Below, piece after piece: positions 9,109 through 18,551 of a DNA stretch of 51,630 nt; position 1 is the first letter of the stretch, and each line of letters opens with the position of its first letter. The stretch lies in NCBI RefSeq assembly GCF_028275055.1, contig NZ_JAQCNJ010000049.1, forward strand, positions 1 to 51,630, read 5' to 3'. Both the position numbers and the translations under genes were made by a program. The DNA is from Haloplanus sp. Its GTDB lineage: Archaea; Halobacteriota; Halobacteria; Halobacteriales; Haloferacaceae. Under the pieces are notes generated by a model, which had not been told where the DNA came from, searched no databases, and saw only the letters and a program-made list of their open reading frames with translations.

Positions 9109-9318
9109 TCAGTCGAAGCCGAACTCGCTGTCGACCACCTCGCCACGGGCGAACGTCGGTCCCACCTCCGTGATCTCGACCCGCACCGTCTCGCCGAGGG
9201 TCGCCCCGTCGACGACGACGGTGAAGTCGTCGACGTAGCCGATGCCGTCGCCCTCGGCTCCCAACTCGGTTATGACGAGGACGTGTGTCTCGCCGGGCGT
9301 GACCGGTTTCTGTACCAT
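9109..9318 (-). CDS. Small TRAM-domain protein
   Basis: A 69-residue protein made of one TRAM domain, the RNA-binding OB-fold found in tRNA-modifying enzymes and as stand-alone archaeal proteins. Typical residues are GAEGDGIGYVDDFTVVVDGA and GETVRVEITEVGPTFARGEVV. Stand-alone TRAM proteins are considered archaeal RNA chaperones. The ATG at 9318 is preferred; an in-frame GTG at 9327 would add three residues. A TTATTT box at about 9346-9351 lies about 30 nt upstream. It precedes the DHH phosphoesterase in the same direction, making an RNA-related pair plausible. Confidence 0.88.
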   Translation of the reverse strand: MVQKPVTPGETHVLVITELGAEGDGIGYVDDFTVVVDGATLGETVRVEITEVGPTFARGEVVDSEFGFD

Positions 9319-9364
9319 GAGTGTCACTATTACACAAACACGGAAATAACTCGGGGCGGTCGCC

Positions 9365-10108
9365 TCAGGGCGCGAGGCGGTTCTTTCGTCCCTTCATCCG
9401 CTTCTCGTAGTGATCGAAGGTGATCGGACACCAGTCGGCGGCCAACTCTAAGATGGCCTCGGTCATCTCACGGATCTCCCACTGGCTGTCGGCGGCGGCA
9501 CGCATGTCCGCGATATGCATCAACATCCGGGCGTTGACGGACATGACGATGTTGACTCCGGTGCCGATGGGGAGAACGAACCGGGCGTCCTCGGGCGGCA
9601 TCCCCAGATCGAGCAGTCGCTGGTAGGACTCGACGGAATCGCGCACCGTCTCGCGGAAGATCCGTTCGCGCTTCGCGACCGTCTCCTCGTCGACGGGACC
9701 GCTCGACTGGTTGCGCCCGATCCACTCGGGGTCCGTCGCCGACGGCGGTGTCACCACCAGCGCCCCCTCTTCGACGTCCGCGGGGTCTACATCGTCGAAG
9801 GAGACATAGCGCATGCTCTGGATGTCGAAACTCGCGTGGCGGTGTCGGGTGATCTGTGCCATACACGACCGGCTGACCCCCTTGATTGCGAACGTCGCCT
9901 GCGGGTGTTCGAACGGGCCGAAGTGGCCGTGATCCAGCAGGCGGCCGATCAGCGTCTCCCGCTTTTCGCGTGTCGTCTCGCCCTCGATGCCCTCCATCGC
10001 CTCCTCGAAGGGGATGTCGCCGACGAACTCCGTGAGGTAGTCGTTTCGCGCCGCCGAGCAGATCACACGCTCCGGATCCGACGTCGCCTCGAGCAGTTGG
10101 ACCTCCAT
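9365..10108 (-). CDS. thyX: Flavin-dependent thymidylate synthase ThyX
   Basis: A 247-residue ThyX. It methylates dUMP to dTMP using methylenetetrahydrofolate and FAD, regenerating tetrahydrofolate. The signature RHRxxSxxxxSxR is intact: RHR at 88-90, Ser93, Ser98 and Arg100. Downstream RFVLPIGTGVNIVMSVNAR and the C-terminal WCPITFDHYEKR region match the family. No classical ThyA is in the window. The gene is monocistronic, and the ATG is at the only reasonable position. Confidence 0.97.
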   Translation of the reverse strand: MEVQLLEATSDPERVICSAARNDYLTEFVGDIPFEEAMEGIEGETTREKRETLIGRLLDHGHFGPFEHPQATFAIKGVSRSCMAQITRHRHASFDIQSMRYVSFDDVDPADVEEGALVVTPPSATDPEWIGRNQSSGPVDEETVAKRERIFRETVRDSVESYQRLLDLGMPPEDARFVLPIGTGVNIVMSVNARMLMHIADMRAAADSQWEIREMTEAILELAADWCPITFDHYEKRMKGRKNRLAP

Positions 10109-10482
10109 GCGTTCGACGGGGGCGGCGGGCTACTTCAAGGGTCGGGAGGTTTCGGTGGTCGGGGTCGACACCACGTCGAGAACGGCCCCCGTCGTGGGCG
10201 GGATGGGTGGGGACCGTGCCCGACATCCCTCGACACGGTGGCGACCGTCGACCCACTCGGTCGGGGCTCCGGCGAGCACGACGATGGGTGCGTTCCGGAC
10301 CGCCGACGGGTGAGGTGTCGCCGAGCGACCGGCACGCGAGACGTTTACACCCACGGGGGTGGCTCGAACGCCGGAGCGATAACGGCCACACGCCGATTGA
10401 GGCCGCCGGCATGCCCGCCGTCGGGGAGCGGACGGGCCACGGACGAACCGTTCAAGCCCCAAGGGGTGGTACAGATCGGTAC
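10109..10482. other. Intergenic region, 374 bp
   Basis: Lies between the divergent thyX and MBL-fold genes and should hold both promoters. Open frames here read as basic Arg/Pro/Ser-rich shadows with no recognisable domain. A short AT-poor TTCAAG stretch at about 10451-10456 sits about 30 nt before the ATG at 10483. I see no tRNA, clear inverted repeat or small protein. Confidence 0.5.
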
Positions 10483-11061
10483 ATGACCGACGTGACGAAC
10501 CTCGCGGCCGACGTGACCGACTTCACCAGCAACGTCTTTCTCGTGACCGGCGACCGGACGGTCCTCGTCGACGCCGGCGCGAACTTCGACGTCGTCTCCC
10601 GGGTCGCATCGCGGGTCGACGGCCTCGACGCCGTCGTGTTGACCCACACCCACCGGGACCACGTCGGCAACATCGACGCCGTCCGCGAGGCCTTCGGCGT
10701 CGAGACGTGGGGGTACGATCCGAGCCATCCCGCCGTCGACCACGAATTCGGCGAGACGGTTCGTCTCGGCGACGACGACTTCTCTGTCCTGCACACGCCG
10801 GGGCACAAGAACGACCACGTCTGCCTGTACGCGCCGACACAGGAGGTGTGTTTCGCGGGCGATCTGGTGTTTGCAAACGGCGCGTTCGGACGGACGGATC
10901 TCGAAGAGGGGGACCGCCGGACGCTGATCCGGAGCATCGACCGCCTGTTGAACGCGGTCGACCCGACCCTCGCCGCCCTCCACACCGGTCACGGGCCGAG
11001 CGTCACGACCGACGCCTACGCAACGGTCGAACGCGCAGGGCAGGCCGCCCGACAGTGGTGA
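10483..11061 (+). CDS. Metallo-beta-lactamase fold hydrolase (glyoxalase II-like)
   Basis: A 192-residue MBL-fold protein with an intact zinc site: THTHRDHVGN near residues 55-64, HTPGHKNDHVC (third His), FAGDLVF (bridging Asp) and HTGHGPSV near the end. The short length and motif spacing are those of glyoxalase II-like hydrolases acting on thioesters or small esters; substrate unknown. The chosen ATG follows a small AT-containing box and gives MTDVTNLAADVTDFTSNVFLV, whose start is typical of the family. Stops one base before the opposing gene's stop codon, so the two genes converge directly. Confidence 0.85.
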   Translation: MTDVTNLAADVTDFTSNVFLVTGDRTVLVDAGANFDVVSRVASRVDGLDAVVLTHTHRDHVGNIDAVREAFGVETWGYDPSHPAVDHEFGETVRLGDDDFSVLHTPGHKNDHVCLYAPTQEVCFAGDLVFANGAFGRTDLEEGDRRTLIRSIDRLLNAVDPTLAALHTGHGPSVTTDAYATVERAGQAARQW

Positions 11062-11331
11062 CTACTCCGTCCGTAGGCCGTAGTATCCGGGGTCGTCGTC
11101 GGTCGGTGGTTCGCCGACAACCAACTCGTCGGCGTTGACCATCACCCACGGAACCGCCCAGTCGACGATGACGGCCTCGGTCCCCTCATCGACGTCGGCG
11201 TCGGGGTCAAGCCCCTGTAACAGGCGGGCAATCTCTCCGATCGTGTACATCTCGTCTCCGTTGAGCAGCTCCTCGGGGTCGTAGAACTCACAGGGATAGA
11301 TCCCTTCGAACTCGGATTTGGGTCTGGGCAC
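11062..11331 (-). CDS. Conserved haloarchaeal protein (probably the DUF5827 family)
   Basis: An 89-residue acidic protein starting with GTG: (V/M)PRPKSEFEGIYPCEFY, then DEMYTIGEIARLLQGLDPD and IVDWAVPWVMVNADELVVGE. This pattern is a haloarchaeal family I believe is DUF5827; the label is from memory. No enzyme motif is visible. The long open frame upstream of the GTG is Arg-rich and overlaps the sod terminator side, so I reject it. A GTTTAG box about 28 nt upstream supports the GTG start. Confidence 0.75.
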   Translation of the reverse strand: MPRPKSEFEGIYPCEFYDPEELLNGDEMYTIGEIARLLQGLDPDADVDEGTEAVIVDWAVPWVMVNADELVVGEPPTDDDPGYYGLRTE

Positions 11332-11432
11332 ACGGGAGCGAGCGGGCGCAGGCGCTAAACCGTTGCCGTCGGAGCGCCGCCGCTCGCGGGCGTTAGTAAA
11401 AAAACGTGCGTGTCGGCCAGGTCGTCGCGTTC

Positions 11433-12032
11433 CTACTCGAACAGCTCGACAGCCTGCTCGAAGCGGGCGCTTGGCTCCTCCCAGTCGACGACCTCGAAGA
11501 AGTTGTCGACGAAGTCGCCACGGGCCGGACCGTAGTCGTGGTAGTAGGAGTGCTCCCAAACGTCGAGCGCGAGAACGGGGTGAGAGCCCCAGAGTGCGCC
11601 CTCGTCGTGGTTGTCGACCACGACGTTTCGAAGTTGGTTCGAGAAGCTGTCGTAGACCAACAGCGCCCAGCCGCTGGCGTCGCCCGCGGCGGCCTCGAAC
11701 TCGCCTCTCCAGGCCTCGTATGATCCGAAGTCCTCCTCGATCCGGTCGGCGAGCGCACCGCTCGGTTCGTCGCCACCTTCCGGCGACATACAGTTCCAGA
11801 ACAGGTCGTGGAGCATATGCCCACACCCGTTGTGGGTTACGTCCCGAATCGCACCCGCAGAGGAGCCGAAGTCGTGGTCCTCACGGTTCGCCTCGAGCGT
11901 CTCCTCGGCGCTGTTCCAGCCGTTCACGTAGCCCTGATGATGGGTGTCGTGATGCCAGGTCAGCACCTGTCCGGAGATGTGTGGCTCCAGCGCGTCGTAG
12001 TCGTACGGAAGTGGGTTCAGTTCGTAGCTCAT
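11433..12032 (-). CDS. sod: Superoxide dismutase (Mn/Fe type)
   Basis: A 199-residue Mn/Fe superoxide dismutase, which converts superoxide to oxygen and peroxide in the cytoplasm. Metal ligands are in place: His27 within WHHDTHHQGYV, His74 within HMLHDLFW, Asp156 and His160 within DVWEHSYYHDY. The start at 12032 is set by a strong Shine-Dalgarno sequence six bases upstream, unlike most genes here that look leaderless. A GCTTAACA box at about 12070-12078 is the likely promoter. Manganese is the usual haloarchaeal metal, but this is not decided by the sequence. Confidence 0.97.
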   Translation of the reverse strand: MSYELNPLPYDYDALEPHISGQVLTWHHDTHHQGYVNGWNSAEETLEANREDHDFGSSAGAIRDVTHNGCGHMLHDLFWNCMSPEGGDEPSGALADRIEEDFGSYEAWRGEFEAAAGDASGWALLVYDSFSNQLRNVVVDNHDEGALWGSHPVLALDVWEHSYYHDYGPARGDFVDNFFEVVDWEEPSARFEQAVELFE

Positions 12033-12038
12033 TGAAGT

Positions 12039-12045
12039 AACCTCC
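12039..12045 (-). promoter_or_regulatory. Shine-Dalgarno sequence of sod
   Basis: Reading leftward the bases are GGAGGTT, complementary to the 3' end of archaeal 16S rRNA, and six nucleotides before the ATG at 12032. It decides the start over an upstream in-frame extension to 12104 that would overlap the promoter box. Confidence 0.8.
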
Positions 12046-12155
12046 ATCGTAATGATGAGTTGGCATGCTGTTAAGCTTTGAGGAACCGTACGATAACAAC
12101 TCACACGGGCACTCGTCGGTCAGCGGGAGGATTCGGCGGCACCTCGGCTGACAGA

Positions 12156-12761
12156 TCACGACACCGACACGTCGTCCCGGCGGTCGTACTCCAATCCTCG
12201 CGCCACTCTTTCGGCGGTTTCCCGGTCCACGAGGCGTTCGAGTAGGTGGAGTGCTAAATCGAGTCCCGACGTGATCCCGCCGGCGGTCACCACATCCCCG
12301 TCGTCGACGACCCGCGCCGCAACGACGTCGGCATCCGTCGCCCGCAGGTCGTTTAGCGCGCCGGAGTGGGTGATGGCGGGCCGCCCGGCCAGTAGTCCGG
12401 CCCGTGACAACAACATCCCGCCGGTACACACCGACGCGACGGTCGCGCCGGCGTCGTGGACGCCGGCGACCACGTCGGGGACAACCCCTCGCTCCGCCTC
12501 TGCCCACGCGCCCCGTTCTCGGCGGTCGTTCCAGCCGCCTCCGGGGACGAGCAAGAGGTCCGGCGGATCGTCGGCCGATAGGACGCCGTCGGTGTCGATT
12601 CGGAGGCCGTGGGCGGCGGTGACGCGCGCTTGCCTCTCGACGGTCACGAGCGACACCGCAAGGGATGCGCCATCGTCGACCGCCATCTCGAACGCCTCGA
12701 ACGGGCCGATCGCATCCAGTTCGTCGAAGCCGTCGTAGACGAGGATCTCGACCGTCGCCAT
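12156..12761 (-). CDS. DJ-1/PfpI family protein
   Basis: A 201-residue protein of the DJ-1/PfpI (class I glutamine amidotransferase-like) superfamily. The start VEILVYDGFDELDAIGPFE is typical of the isonitrile-hydratase/AraC-like branch. The nucleophile elbow is Cys112 in VASVCTGGMLL, with a conserved THSG about 20 residues later. Members are hydratases, deglycase-like proteins or stress proteins; function here cannot be settled. An AGTTTTG box about 27 nt upstream supports the ATG at 12761. Divergent from the HD gene, with both promoters in 12762-12842. Confidence 0.85.
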   Translation of the reverse strand: MATVEILVYDGFDELDAIGPFEAFEMAVDDGASLAVSLVTVERQARVTAAHGLRIDTDGVLSADDPPDLLLVPGGGWNDRRERGAWAEAERGVVPDVVAGVHDAGATVASVCTGGMLLSRAGLLAGRPAITHSGALNDLRATDADVVAARVVDDGDVVTAGGITSGLDLALHLLERLVDRETAERVARGLEYDRRDDVSVS

Positions 12762-12810
12762 GATCGCCGGTCGGCACGGACCGACAAAACTGTGTGCCTC
12801 TCCGGGCGGA

Positions 12811-12820
12811 AATATATACT
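12811..12820 (+). promoter_or_regulatory. Archaeal TATA box of the HD hydrolase gene
   Basis: The bases AATATATACT form the clearest archaeal box A in the window and lie about 27 nt before the ATG at 12843. This predicts a transcript starting at or within a few bases of that ATG, i.e. leaderless. Confidence 0.75.
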
Positions 12821-12842
12821 GTGTGACGGCCAACGGACCGCC

Positions 12843-14066
12843 ATGGTGACGATCAAGGACAGCGTCCACGACCATATCGGGGTGACCGGGGTCGCAGAGG
12901 CATTACTCGACACGCCCGCGGTACAGCGGCTCCGTCGGGTCCGCCAACTCGGCACCGTCTCGCTTGTCTACCCGTCTGCCAACCACACCCGCTTCGAGCA
13001 CAGCCTCGGGGTCTACCATCTGGCCAGCGAGGCACTCGACCACCTCGGGGTGGCCGGCCGGACGGCCGAACGGGTCCGCGCCGCTGCCCTGTTACACGAC
13101 GTTGGCCACCCGCCGTTCAGCCACAACATCGAACGGCTGCTCTACCGGCACACTGGAAAGCTCCACGACGATGTCGGCGACCTTCTCGCGAGTGGGCGTG
13201 TCGGCGCCGTTCTCCGGGACCACGATCTGGACCCCGCGGCGGTCGCCGACATCGTCGCCGGCGAGGGGCGGTACGGCCAGCTCGTCTCGGGCGAACTCGA
13301 CGTCGACCGGATGGACTACCTCGTCCGGGACGCTCACCACACCGGCGTCCCCTACGGCACCATCGACCACGGCCGACTGGTTCGGGAGCTCACCTTTGTC
13401 GACGGCGAACTCGTTCTCGGGGAGGGGAACGTCCAGACGGCCGAGAGCCTCCTGCTCGCGCGGGCGTTAATGAATCCGACGGTGTATCAACACCACGTCG
13501 CCCGCATCGGCAAAGCGATGCTTCGCCGTGCGACCGAACGGCTTCTCAACGAGACTGAACACGACGCCGAGGCGGTCCGGCGGTGGGACGACGCCGACCT
13601 GCTCGCGACGCTCCGACGCACCGACGCGGCCGCCGGGTTCGCCGACCGGCTCTCGACGCGCGACCTTTACAAACGGGCGGTGTGGGCCGAACTCCCGGAC
13701 GTGCCCGAGTCGCTCCGGACCGCGGACCGGGAGCGCGTACGTAGGTTAGAACACGAGGTGGCCGAGGCGGCCGACCTCGACCCCGGGTCGGTCATCGTCG
13801 ACGTACCCCCACCACCCGAAATGCGGGAGTCGTCGTCGCGGGTCGTCGTCAACGGCGAGGTCCGTCGGCTCGACCACCAGTCGCCCCTCGTGAGCGCGCT
13901 CCGCGTGGCCGGCCAGAACCAGTGGCGGTTCGGCGTCTACGCGCCCTCGAATGCCGTCGAACGGGTTGGGCGGACTGCCGTTCGGACCCTCGGCCTCGAC
14001 ATCGACGGTGCGCTCGTCTCCGACGTGCGCCGGGGACTCGACGCCACGCTCGACGAGTTCGGGTAG
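12843..14066 (+). CDS. HD-domain phosphohydrolase (dGTPase-like)
   Basis: A 407-residue HD-superfamily metal phosphohydrolase resembling dGTP triphosphohydrolase/SAMHD1-type enzymes. The N-terminus IKDSVHDHIGV and VQRLRRVRQLGTVSLVYP are typical. Metal ligands are His53 (RFEHSLGVY), His85-Asp86 (LLHDVGHPPFSHNIE) and an aspartate in ELDVDRMDYLVRDAHHTG near 151-166. It probably cleaves deoxynucleotides or another phosphorylated nucleotide; substrate is not visible. The C-terminal third carries the variable region seen in archaeal members. Start fixed by the TATA box at 12811-12820. Confidence 0.9.
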   Translation: MVTIKDSVHDHIGVTGVAEALLDTPAVQRLRRVRQLGTVSLVYPSANHTRFEHSLGVYHLASEALDHLGVAGRTAERVRAAALLHDVGHPPFSHNIERLLYRHTGKLHDDVGDLLASGRVGAVLRDHDLDPAAVADIVAGEGRYGQLVSGELDVDRMDYLVRDAHHTGVPYGTIDHGRLVRELTFVDGELVLGEGNVQTAESLLLARALMNPTVYQHHVARIGKAMLRRATERLLNETEHDAEAVRRWDDADLLATLRRTDAAAGFADRLSTRDLYKRAVWAELPDVPESLRTADRERVRRLEHEVAEAADLDPGSVIVDVPPPPEMRESSSRVVVNGEVRRLDHQSPLVSALRVAGQNQWRFGVYAPSNAVERVGRTAVRTLGLDIDGALVSDVRRGLDATLDEFG

Positions 14067-14222
14067 ATCCACGCGCCCAACGGGCCACACGACCGACGCG
14101 TGTCGAGGGGACCGTCCCGGGCGGGAGTTCGAACGGGCCGAACGAGCGGCCCGGGACACCGGTGACCGTCGGGTTCCGCGAAGGTGTGAAGAATTATGTG
14201 ACGACATGCGGTACCAACACCC

Positions 14223-14669
14223 ATGGCATCGTACGACCGCATCCTTGTACCCACAGACGGTTCGGACGGCGTCGAGCGGGCCATCGATCACGCCCTCGAA
14301 GAGGCGGCGACCCACGACGCCACCATCCACGGACTGTACGTCCTCAGTACGGATTCCTACGCCGGGCTGGCGATGGAGTCGTCGTGGGAGCGCGTCGATC
14401 GGTTGCTCCGTGAGGACGCGAAGGCGGCGGTCGCACGGATCCACGAACTCGCCGACCAGAAAGACGCAAGTGTTGAGGTTGAAACCGTCATGATAGAGGG
14501 GAATCCGAGTCGGGAAATCGTCCGGTACTCCGAAAACGAGGGCTGTGATCTGATCGTGATGGGAACCCACGGTCGCGGTGGCATCGACCGCCTGTTGCTC
14601 GGGAGCGTCGCCGAGAGCGTCATCCGGGCGTCGTCGGTTCCGGTGACGACCGTCCCCGTCGACGGTTAG
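14223..14669 (+). CDS. Universal stress protein, UspA family
   Basis: A 148-residue single-domain UspA protein: YDRILVPTDGSDG at the start and the ATP-binding pattern MGTHGRGGIDRLLLGSVAESV near residues 113-133, so it is likely an ATP-binding member. Role is in stress adaptation, with no specific partner visible. A GAATTATG box at about 14191-14198 sits about 27 nt upstream of the ATG. Its stop overlaps the stop of the opposing biotin ligase gene by 4 bp. Confidence 0.95.
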   Translation: MASYDRILVPTDGSDGVERAIDHALEEAATHDATIHGLYVLSTDSYAGLAMESSWERVDRLLREDAKAAVARIHELADQKDASVEVETVMIEGNPSREIVRYSENEGCDLIVMGTHGRGGIDRLLLGSVAESVIRASSVPVTTVPVDG

Positions 14670-15613
14670 GCCGGTCGGAGGTGTTCGCAGTCGCCCGCGT
14701 GGACGACACGCTCCCCGCCGTCGGTACAAACGACGAGCGACCCCGGGAACCGGATGTCGACGGCCTCGCCCTCGACGACACCCGCGGGCGTCTCGACACG
14801 GACCGCCCGCCCGAGCGTCGCGGCGTACTCCCGCCACGCGGGCAGGACCGCTTCGGGGTCGGTACGGAGGGTATGGAACGTCTCGATCACCCGCTGACAG
14901 AAGCGCCGCCGGTCGACGGCCTCCGACCCCTCGCCGTGGCCCGCGGCGCGGACGCTCGTCGCCCCGTCCGGCAGGTCGGCGGCGGCGACGTCGACGTTCG
15001 CGCCGACCCCGACGATCAGCCACGAGACGCGGTCGGCCTCGCCCTCCATCTCGGTCAGGATCCCCGCCAGTTTCCGCTCGTCGCCGCCCAGCAACACGTC
15101 GTTTGGCCATTTGATCACCGCGTCGACGCCCACCTCCCGACAGGCGCGGGTGACGGCCACCGCAGCCGCCAGTGTGAATACGGGGGCATGCGCCGGGGGA
15201 CGGTCCGGGCGACAGAGCAGGCTCGCATAGACGCCCCCAGGCGGGGAGTGCCACGACCGGTCGAGCCGCCCCCGACCGCCCGTCTGTGTGCCGGCGACAA
15301 CGACGGTGTCCGTCTCACCCTCTGTCGCCAGTTCTCGCGCCCGGTCGTTCGTACTGGAAAGGCGGTCGTGGTACTCGACAGCGTAGGGGGCGTCGAGGCC
15401 GAACGCGATGGCCGCTGCACCGTAGTCGGGGAGCGACCGGACGGCGTACCCCTCCGACTCGCTCTCGACCTCGAAACCGGCGTCGCGCAACGCCTCGACG
15501 TGTTTCCAGACGGCCGCCCGCGAGACGCCGAGACGGTCGGCGAGTGTGGGCCCGGACACCGGCCCGTCGGCCGCCGAGAGGGCATTGAGCAGACGGCGGC
15601 GCGTGTCGGTCAT
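14666..15613 (-). CDS. birA: Biotin-[acetyl-CoA-carboxylase] ligase with HTH domain
   Basis: A 315-residue bifunctional-type BirA. Residues 1-60 form a winged helix ([20 protein letters not shown]), so it can both attach biotin and bind DNA. The ligase domain has GRGRLDRSW at 113-121 and KWPND at 168-172, the biotinyl-AMP site. It uses ATP and biotin to modify a lysine on biotin carboxyl carrier domains. Its ATG overlaps the stop of the upstream carboxylase by 4 bp, so enzyme and substrate are translationally coupled. As in bacteria it might repress biotin genes, but none is nearby. Confidence 0.96.
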   Translation of the reverse strand: MTDTRRRLLNALSAADGPVSGPTLADRLGVSRAAVWKHVEALRDAGFEVESESEGYAVRSLPDYGAAAIAFGLDAPYAVEYHDRLSSTNDRARELATEGETDTVVVAGTQTGGRGRLDRSWHSPPGGVYASLLCRPDRPPAHAPVFTLAAAVAVTRACREVGVDAVIKWPNDVLLGGDERKLAGILTEMEGEADRVSWLIVGVGANVDVAAADLPDGATSVRAAGHGEGSEAVDRRRFCQRVIETFHTLRTDPEAVLPAWREYAATLGRAVRVETPAGVVEGEAVDIRFPGSLVVCTDGGERVVHAGDCEHLRPA

Positions 15614-17409
15614 TCCAAAACGAGCATCGGGTCGCCCATATCGACGCTCTCGCCTTCGCTCACGAGCACCTCGGAGACGGTGCCGCCGCTTTCTGCGACG
15701 ATGTCGTTTTCCATCTTCATCGCCTCCAACACGAGAACGACGTCGCCAGCCGCCACCTCGTCGCCGGCCGTTACCTCCACCGAAAGGACCGTGCCCTGCA
15801 TCTCGGCCTCGATCCGTTCGCCGTCGCCGGCGACGGCCTTCTCCCCGCCGTCGTCGGCGGTGGCGGCGTCGGGGCGCTCCATCCGGTCGCCACCCGATCC
15901 GCCGCCGGTCGGTATCTCGGGGGCGCCACGTTCCTCCAAGTTCACCTCGAATCGCTTGCCGTTGACCTCGACGGTGAACTCGCGTTCGGTCACGTCCCCG
16001 TCCTCGTGCCCGTTCTCGTTCCCGTCGGTCTCCTCGTCCGGCCCCCAACGTTCGACCGCCCGGTCGATGCGCCCGGGATCGAGGTCCTGATCGAGGTAGT
16101 TCGTGGTGTGGGTGCCCGCCGTGAACCGTTCGTCCGTGAGCATCAGCCGATGGAACGGGACAACGGTGTGGATGCCCTCGATGTCGAACTCCCTGAGAGC
16201 GCGTTCGGAGCGGGCGAGACACTCCTCGCGGTCGCCGGCGTGGACGATCAGTTTCGCGATCATGGAGTCGTAATCGCCGCCGATGTCGTCGCCTTGTCGC
16301 ACCGCGTCGTCGACGCGGACGCCGATGCCGCCCGGCGGGTCGTACGTGTCGAGTCGACCCGTCGCGGGCGCAAAGTCGTCCGCCGCGTTCTCGGCGTTGA
16401 TGCGGAACTCCACGGCGTGGCCGTCGATCTCCACCGCCTCCTGTTCGAACCCGATCTCCTCGCCCGCGGCAACGCGCACCTGCGATTTGACGATATCGAT
16501 GCCCGTGATCCACTCGGTGACGGGGTGTTCGACCTGGATGCGGGTGTTGACCTCGAGAAAGTAGAACTCGCCGTCCTGGACGAGAAACTCGACGGTGCCG
16601 GCGTTGGTGTAGTCGGTGTCGGCGATCCCCTCGCGGGCGGCCGCCCCGATCCGCTCACGGAGGTCGTCGGACAGGGCCGGACTCGGCCCCTCCTCGATTA
16701 TTTTCTGGTGGCGACGTTGGAGCGAACAGTCCCGCTCGCCGAGGTGGCGCACGTTGCCGTGGTGGTCGGCGATGATCTGCACCTCGATGTGTCGCGGGGC
16801 GTCCAGAAAGCGTTCGAGATACACCGAGTCGTTGTCGAAGTAGGCCTCGCCCTCCCGCTTTGCGGCTGCGAGTCGTTTCTCGATTTCGTCAGGGGCTTCG
16901 ACGACCTTCATCCCCCGTCCGCCGCCGCCGCCCTCGGCTTTGATCGCGATGGGGTAGCCGTGTTCGTCCGCGAACGCCTCGACCGCGGATGGGTCATCGA
17001 CCGGATCGGTCCCCGGAACCACCGGGACGCCGGCGTTGGCCATCACACTCCGAGCCTTTGTCTTCTCGCCGAGGCGCTCCATCGCCGCCGACGGCGGGCC
17101 GATCCACGTGAGGTCGCCCGCCTCGACGCGCTCGGCAAACGCCGCGTTCTCGGCCATAAAGCCGTATCCGGGGTGGATCGCGTCGGCATCGGCCTTGCGC
17201 GCGGCCTCGAGGACCGCCTCCTGATCGAGATAGGAGTCGGCCGCTCGCGCCGGCCCGACGTTGTACGCCTCGTCCGCGTACCGAACGTGACCGGCGTGCT
17301 TGTCGGCCTCGCTGTAAACGGCGACCGTTCGGATCCCCAACTCCTCGCAGGCACGCATGACCCGGACGGCGATTTCGCCCCGGTTGGCAACGAGGACCTT
17401 GTGGAACAT
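15610..17409 (-). CDS. pccA: Acyl-CoA (propionyl/acetyl-CoA) carboxylase, biotin carboxylase plus BCCP subunit
   Basis: A 599-residue alpha subunit. It begins [21 protein letters not shown], the biotin carboxylase start, has the ATP-grasp Gly loop [10 protein letters not shown], and [13 protein letters not shown] later. A linker rich in Glu/Asn follows, and the C-terminal BCCP domain carries EAMKMEND with biotinyl Lys565. It carboxylates biotin with bicarbonate and ATP, passing CO2 to a separate beta subunit for acetyl- or propionyl-CoA; the beta subunit is not in the window. An ATGA overlap links it to birA. The ATG at 17409 is preferred over 17454, which lacks family similarity. Confidence 0.95.
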   Translation of the reverse strand: MFHKVLVANRGEIAVRVMRACEELGIRTVAVYSEADKHAGHVRYADEAYNVGPARAADSYLDQEAVLEAARKADADAIHPGYGFMAENAAFAERVEAGDLTWIGPPSAAMERLGEKTKARSVMANAGVPVVPGTDPVDDPSAVEAFADEHGYPIAIKAEGGGGGRGMKVVEAPDEIEKRLAAAKREGEAYFDNDSVYLERFLDAPRHIEVQIIADHHGNVRHLGERDCSLQRRHQKIIEEGPSPALSDDLRERIGAAAREGIADTDYTNAGTVEFLVQDGEFYFLEVNTRIQVEHPVTEWITGIDIVKSQVRVAAGEEIGFEQEAVEIDGHAVEFRINAENAADDFAPATGRLDTYDPPGGIGVRVDDAVRQGDDIGGDYDSMIAKLIVHAGDREECLARSERALREFDIEGIHTVVPFHRLMLTDERFTAGTHTTNYLDQDLDPGRIDRAVERWGPDEETDGNENGHEDGDVTEREFTVEVNGKRFEVNLEERGAPEIPTGGGSGGDRMERPDAATADDGGEKAVAGDGERIEAEMQGTVLSVEVTAGDEVAAGDVVLVLEAMKMENDIVAESGGTVSEVLVSEGESVDMGDPMLVLE

Positions 17410-17509
17410 GCACGCCTCTACGTGAAAATCCCCCGTTAGTGTGTCGGTCGGCACACCGGGTCACCGCGAATCCAAACGGCCTTATGCGAGTGCCCCGCAC
17501 GAAACTCCA

Positions 17510-18550
17510 ATGTCAGTGTCAGTACGAGTCGGCATTCTCGGTGCGACCGGTGCGGTCGGACAGCGCTTCATCCAACTTCTCGACGGACACCCGACCTTCG
17601 AACTCGCGGCGCTCACCGCGAGCGAGGAGAGCGCGGGCAAGCCGTACCGCGAGGCGGCGAAGTGGCGGGTTGACTCGCCCATCCCCGTCGACGTGGCGGA
17701 GATGACCGTCCGCTCGACCGAACCGGACGCCGTCCCCGACGATGTCGACCTCCTCTTTTCGTCGCTCCCCTCGAGTGTCGCCGTCGACGTCGAGGAGGAT
17801 TTCGCCCGCGAGGGCTACGTCATCTCGTCGAACTCGTCGAACGACCGCCTCGCCGAGGATGTGCCCCTGACCGTCCCGGAGATCAACCCCGACCACCTCG
17901 ACCTGATCGAGGTCCAACGCGACGAACGCGGCTGGGACGGCGCGCTGGTGAAGAACCCGAACTGTTCGACGATCACCATGATCCCGCCGCTGGCGGCGGT
18001 GGACGGGTTCGGTCTCGACCACGTCAACGTCACCACCCTCCAGGCCGTCTCCGGCGCCGGCTACTCCGGGGTCACCTCCATGGAGATCATCGACAACGCC
18101 CTCCCGAACATCGGCGGCGAGGAAGACAAGATGGAAACCGAGTCACGGAAACTCCTCGGCGACTTCGACGGCGCCGAACTCACATGGCACGATGTCGACG
18201 TCGCCGCCTCGTGCAACCGGATTCCGACCCTCGACGGCCATCTTGAGAACGTCTTCGTCGACCTCGCCGACGGCCCCGAGGCCGGCGAGGTGGCCGACGC
18301 GATGCGTGAGTTTCCCGGCATCGATCTGCCGAGCGCCCCCAACCAACTCATCCACGTTTTCGACGACCCCGAACGCCCCCAACCCCGGCTAGACCGGACG
18401 CGCGGACAAGGGATGCAGATCTGTGTCGGTGGGGTCCAGTCGACAACAAACGGGGTCCAGTTCGACTGTCTCGCCCACAACACCATCCGCGGTGCGGCCG
18501 GTGCGAGTCTGCTGAACGGCGAACTGCTCGTCGAGAACGGCTACCTGTAG
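17510..18550 (+). CDS. asd: Aspartate-semialdehyde dehydrogenase (archaeal type)
   Basis: A 346-residue Asd that reduces aspartyl phosphate to aspartate semialdehyde for Thr, Met and Lys synthesis. It shows the NADP motif GILGATGAVGQRFIQ at 8-22, the catalytic cysteine Cys152 in KNPNCSTITM, and the acid/base His in RIPTLDGHLENV near 243. The sequence is of the archaeal/fungal class rather than the bacterial one. An in-frame GTG at 17441 is rejected: a CTTATGC box at 17481-17487 lies about 28 nt before the ATG at 17510. Confidence 0.97.
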   Translation: MSVSVRVGILGATGAVGQRFIQLLDGHPTFELAALTASEESAGKPYREAAKWRVDSPIPVDVAEMTVRSTEPDAVPDDVDLLFSSLPSSVAVDVEEDFAREGYVISSNSSNDRLAEDVPLTVPEINPDHLDLIEVQRDERGWDGALVKNPNCSTITMIPPLAAVDGFGLDHVNVTTLQAVSGAGYSGVTSMEIIDNALPNIGGEEDKMETESRKLLGDFDGAELTWHDVDVAASCNRIPTLDGHLENVFVDLADGPEAGEVADAMREFPGIDLPSAPNQLIHVFDDPERPQPRLDRTRGQGMQICVGGVQSTTNGVQFDCLAHNTIRGAAGASLLNGELLVENGYL

Positions 18551-18551
18551 C

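Noticed and set aside
10207-10482. N-terminal extension of the MBL-fold protein from 10207
   Set aside because: The extra 92 residues are Arg-rich with no MBL similarity; the fold starts after the ATG at 10483.
15614-16513. Upstream extension of biotin ligase to 16513
   Set aside because: Runs antisense-like through the carboxylase gene in another frame with Arg-rich text; the winged helix begins at 15613.
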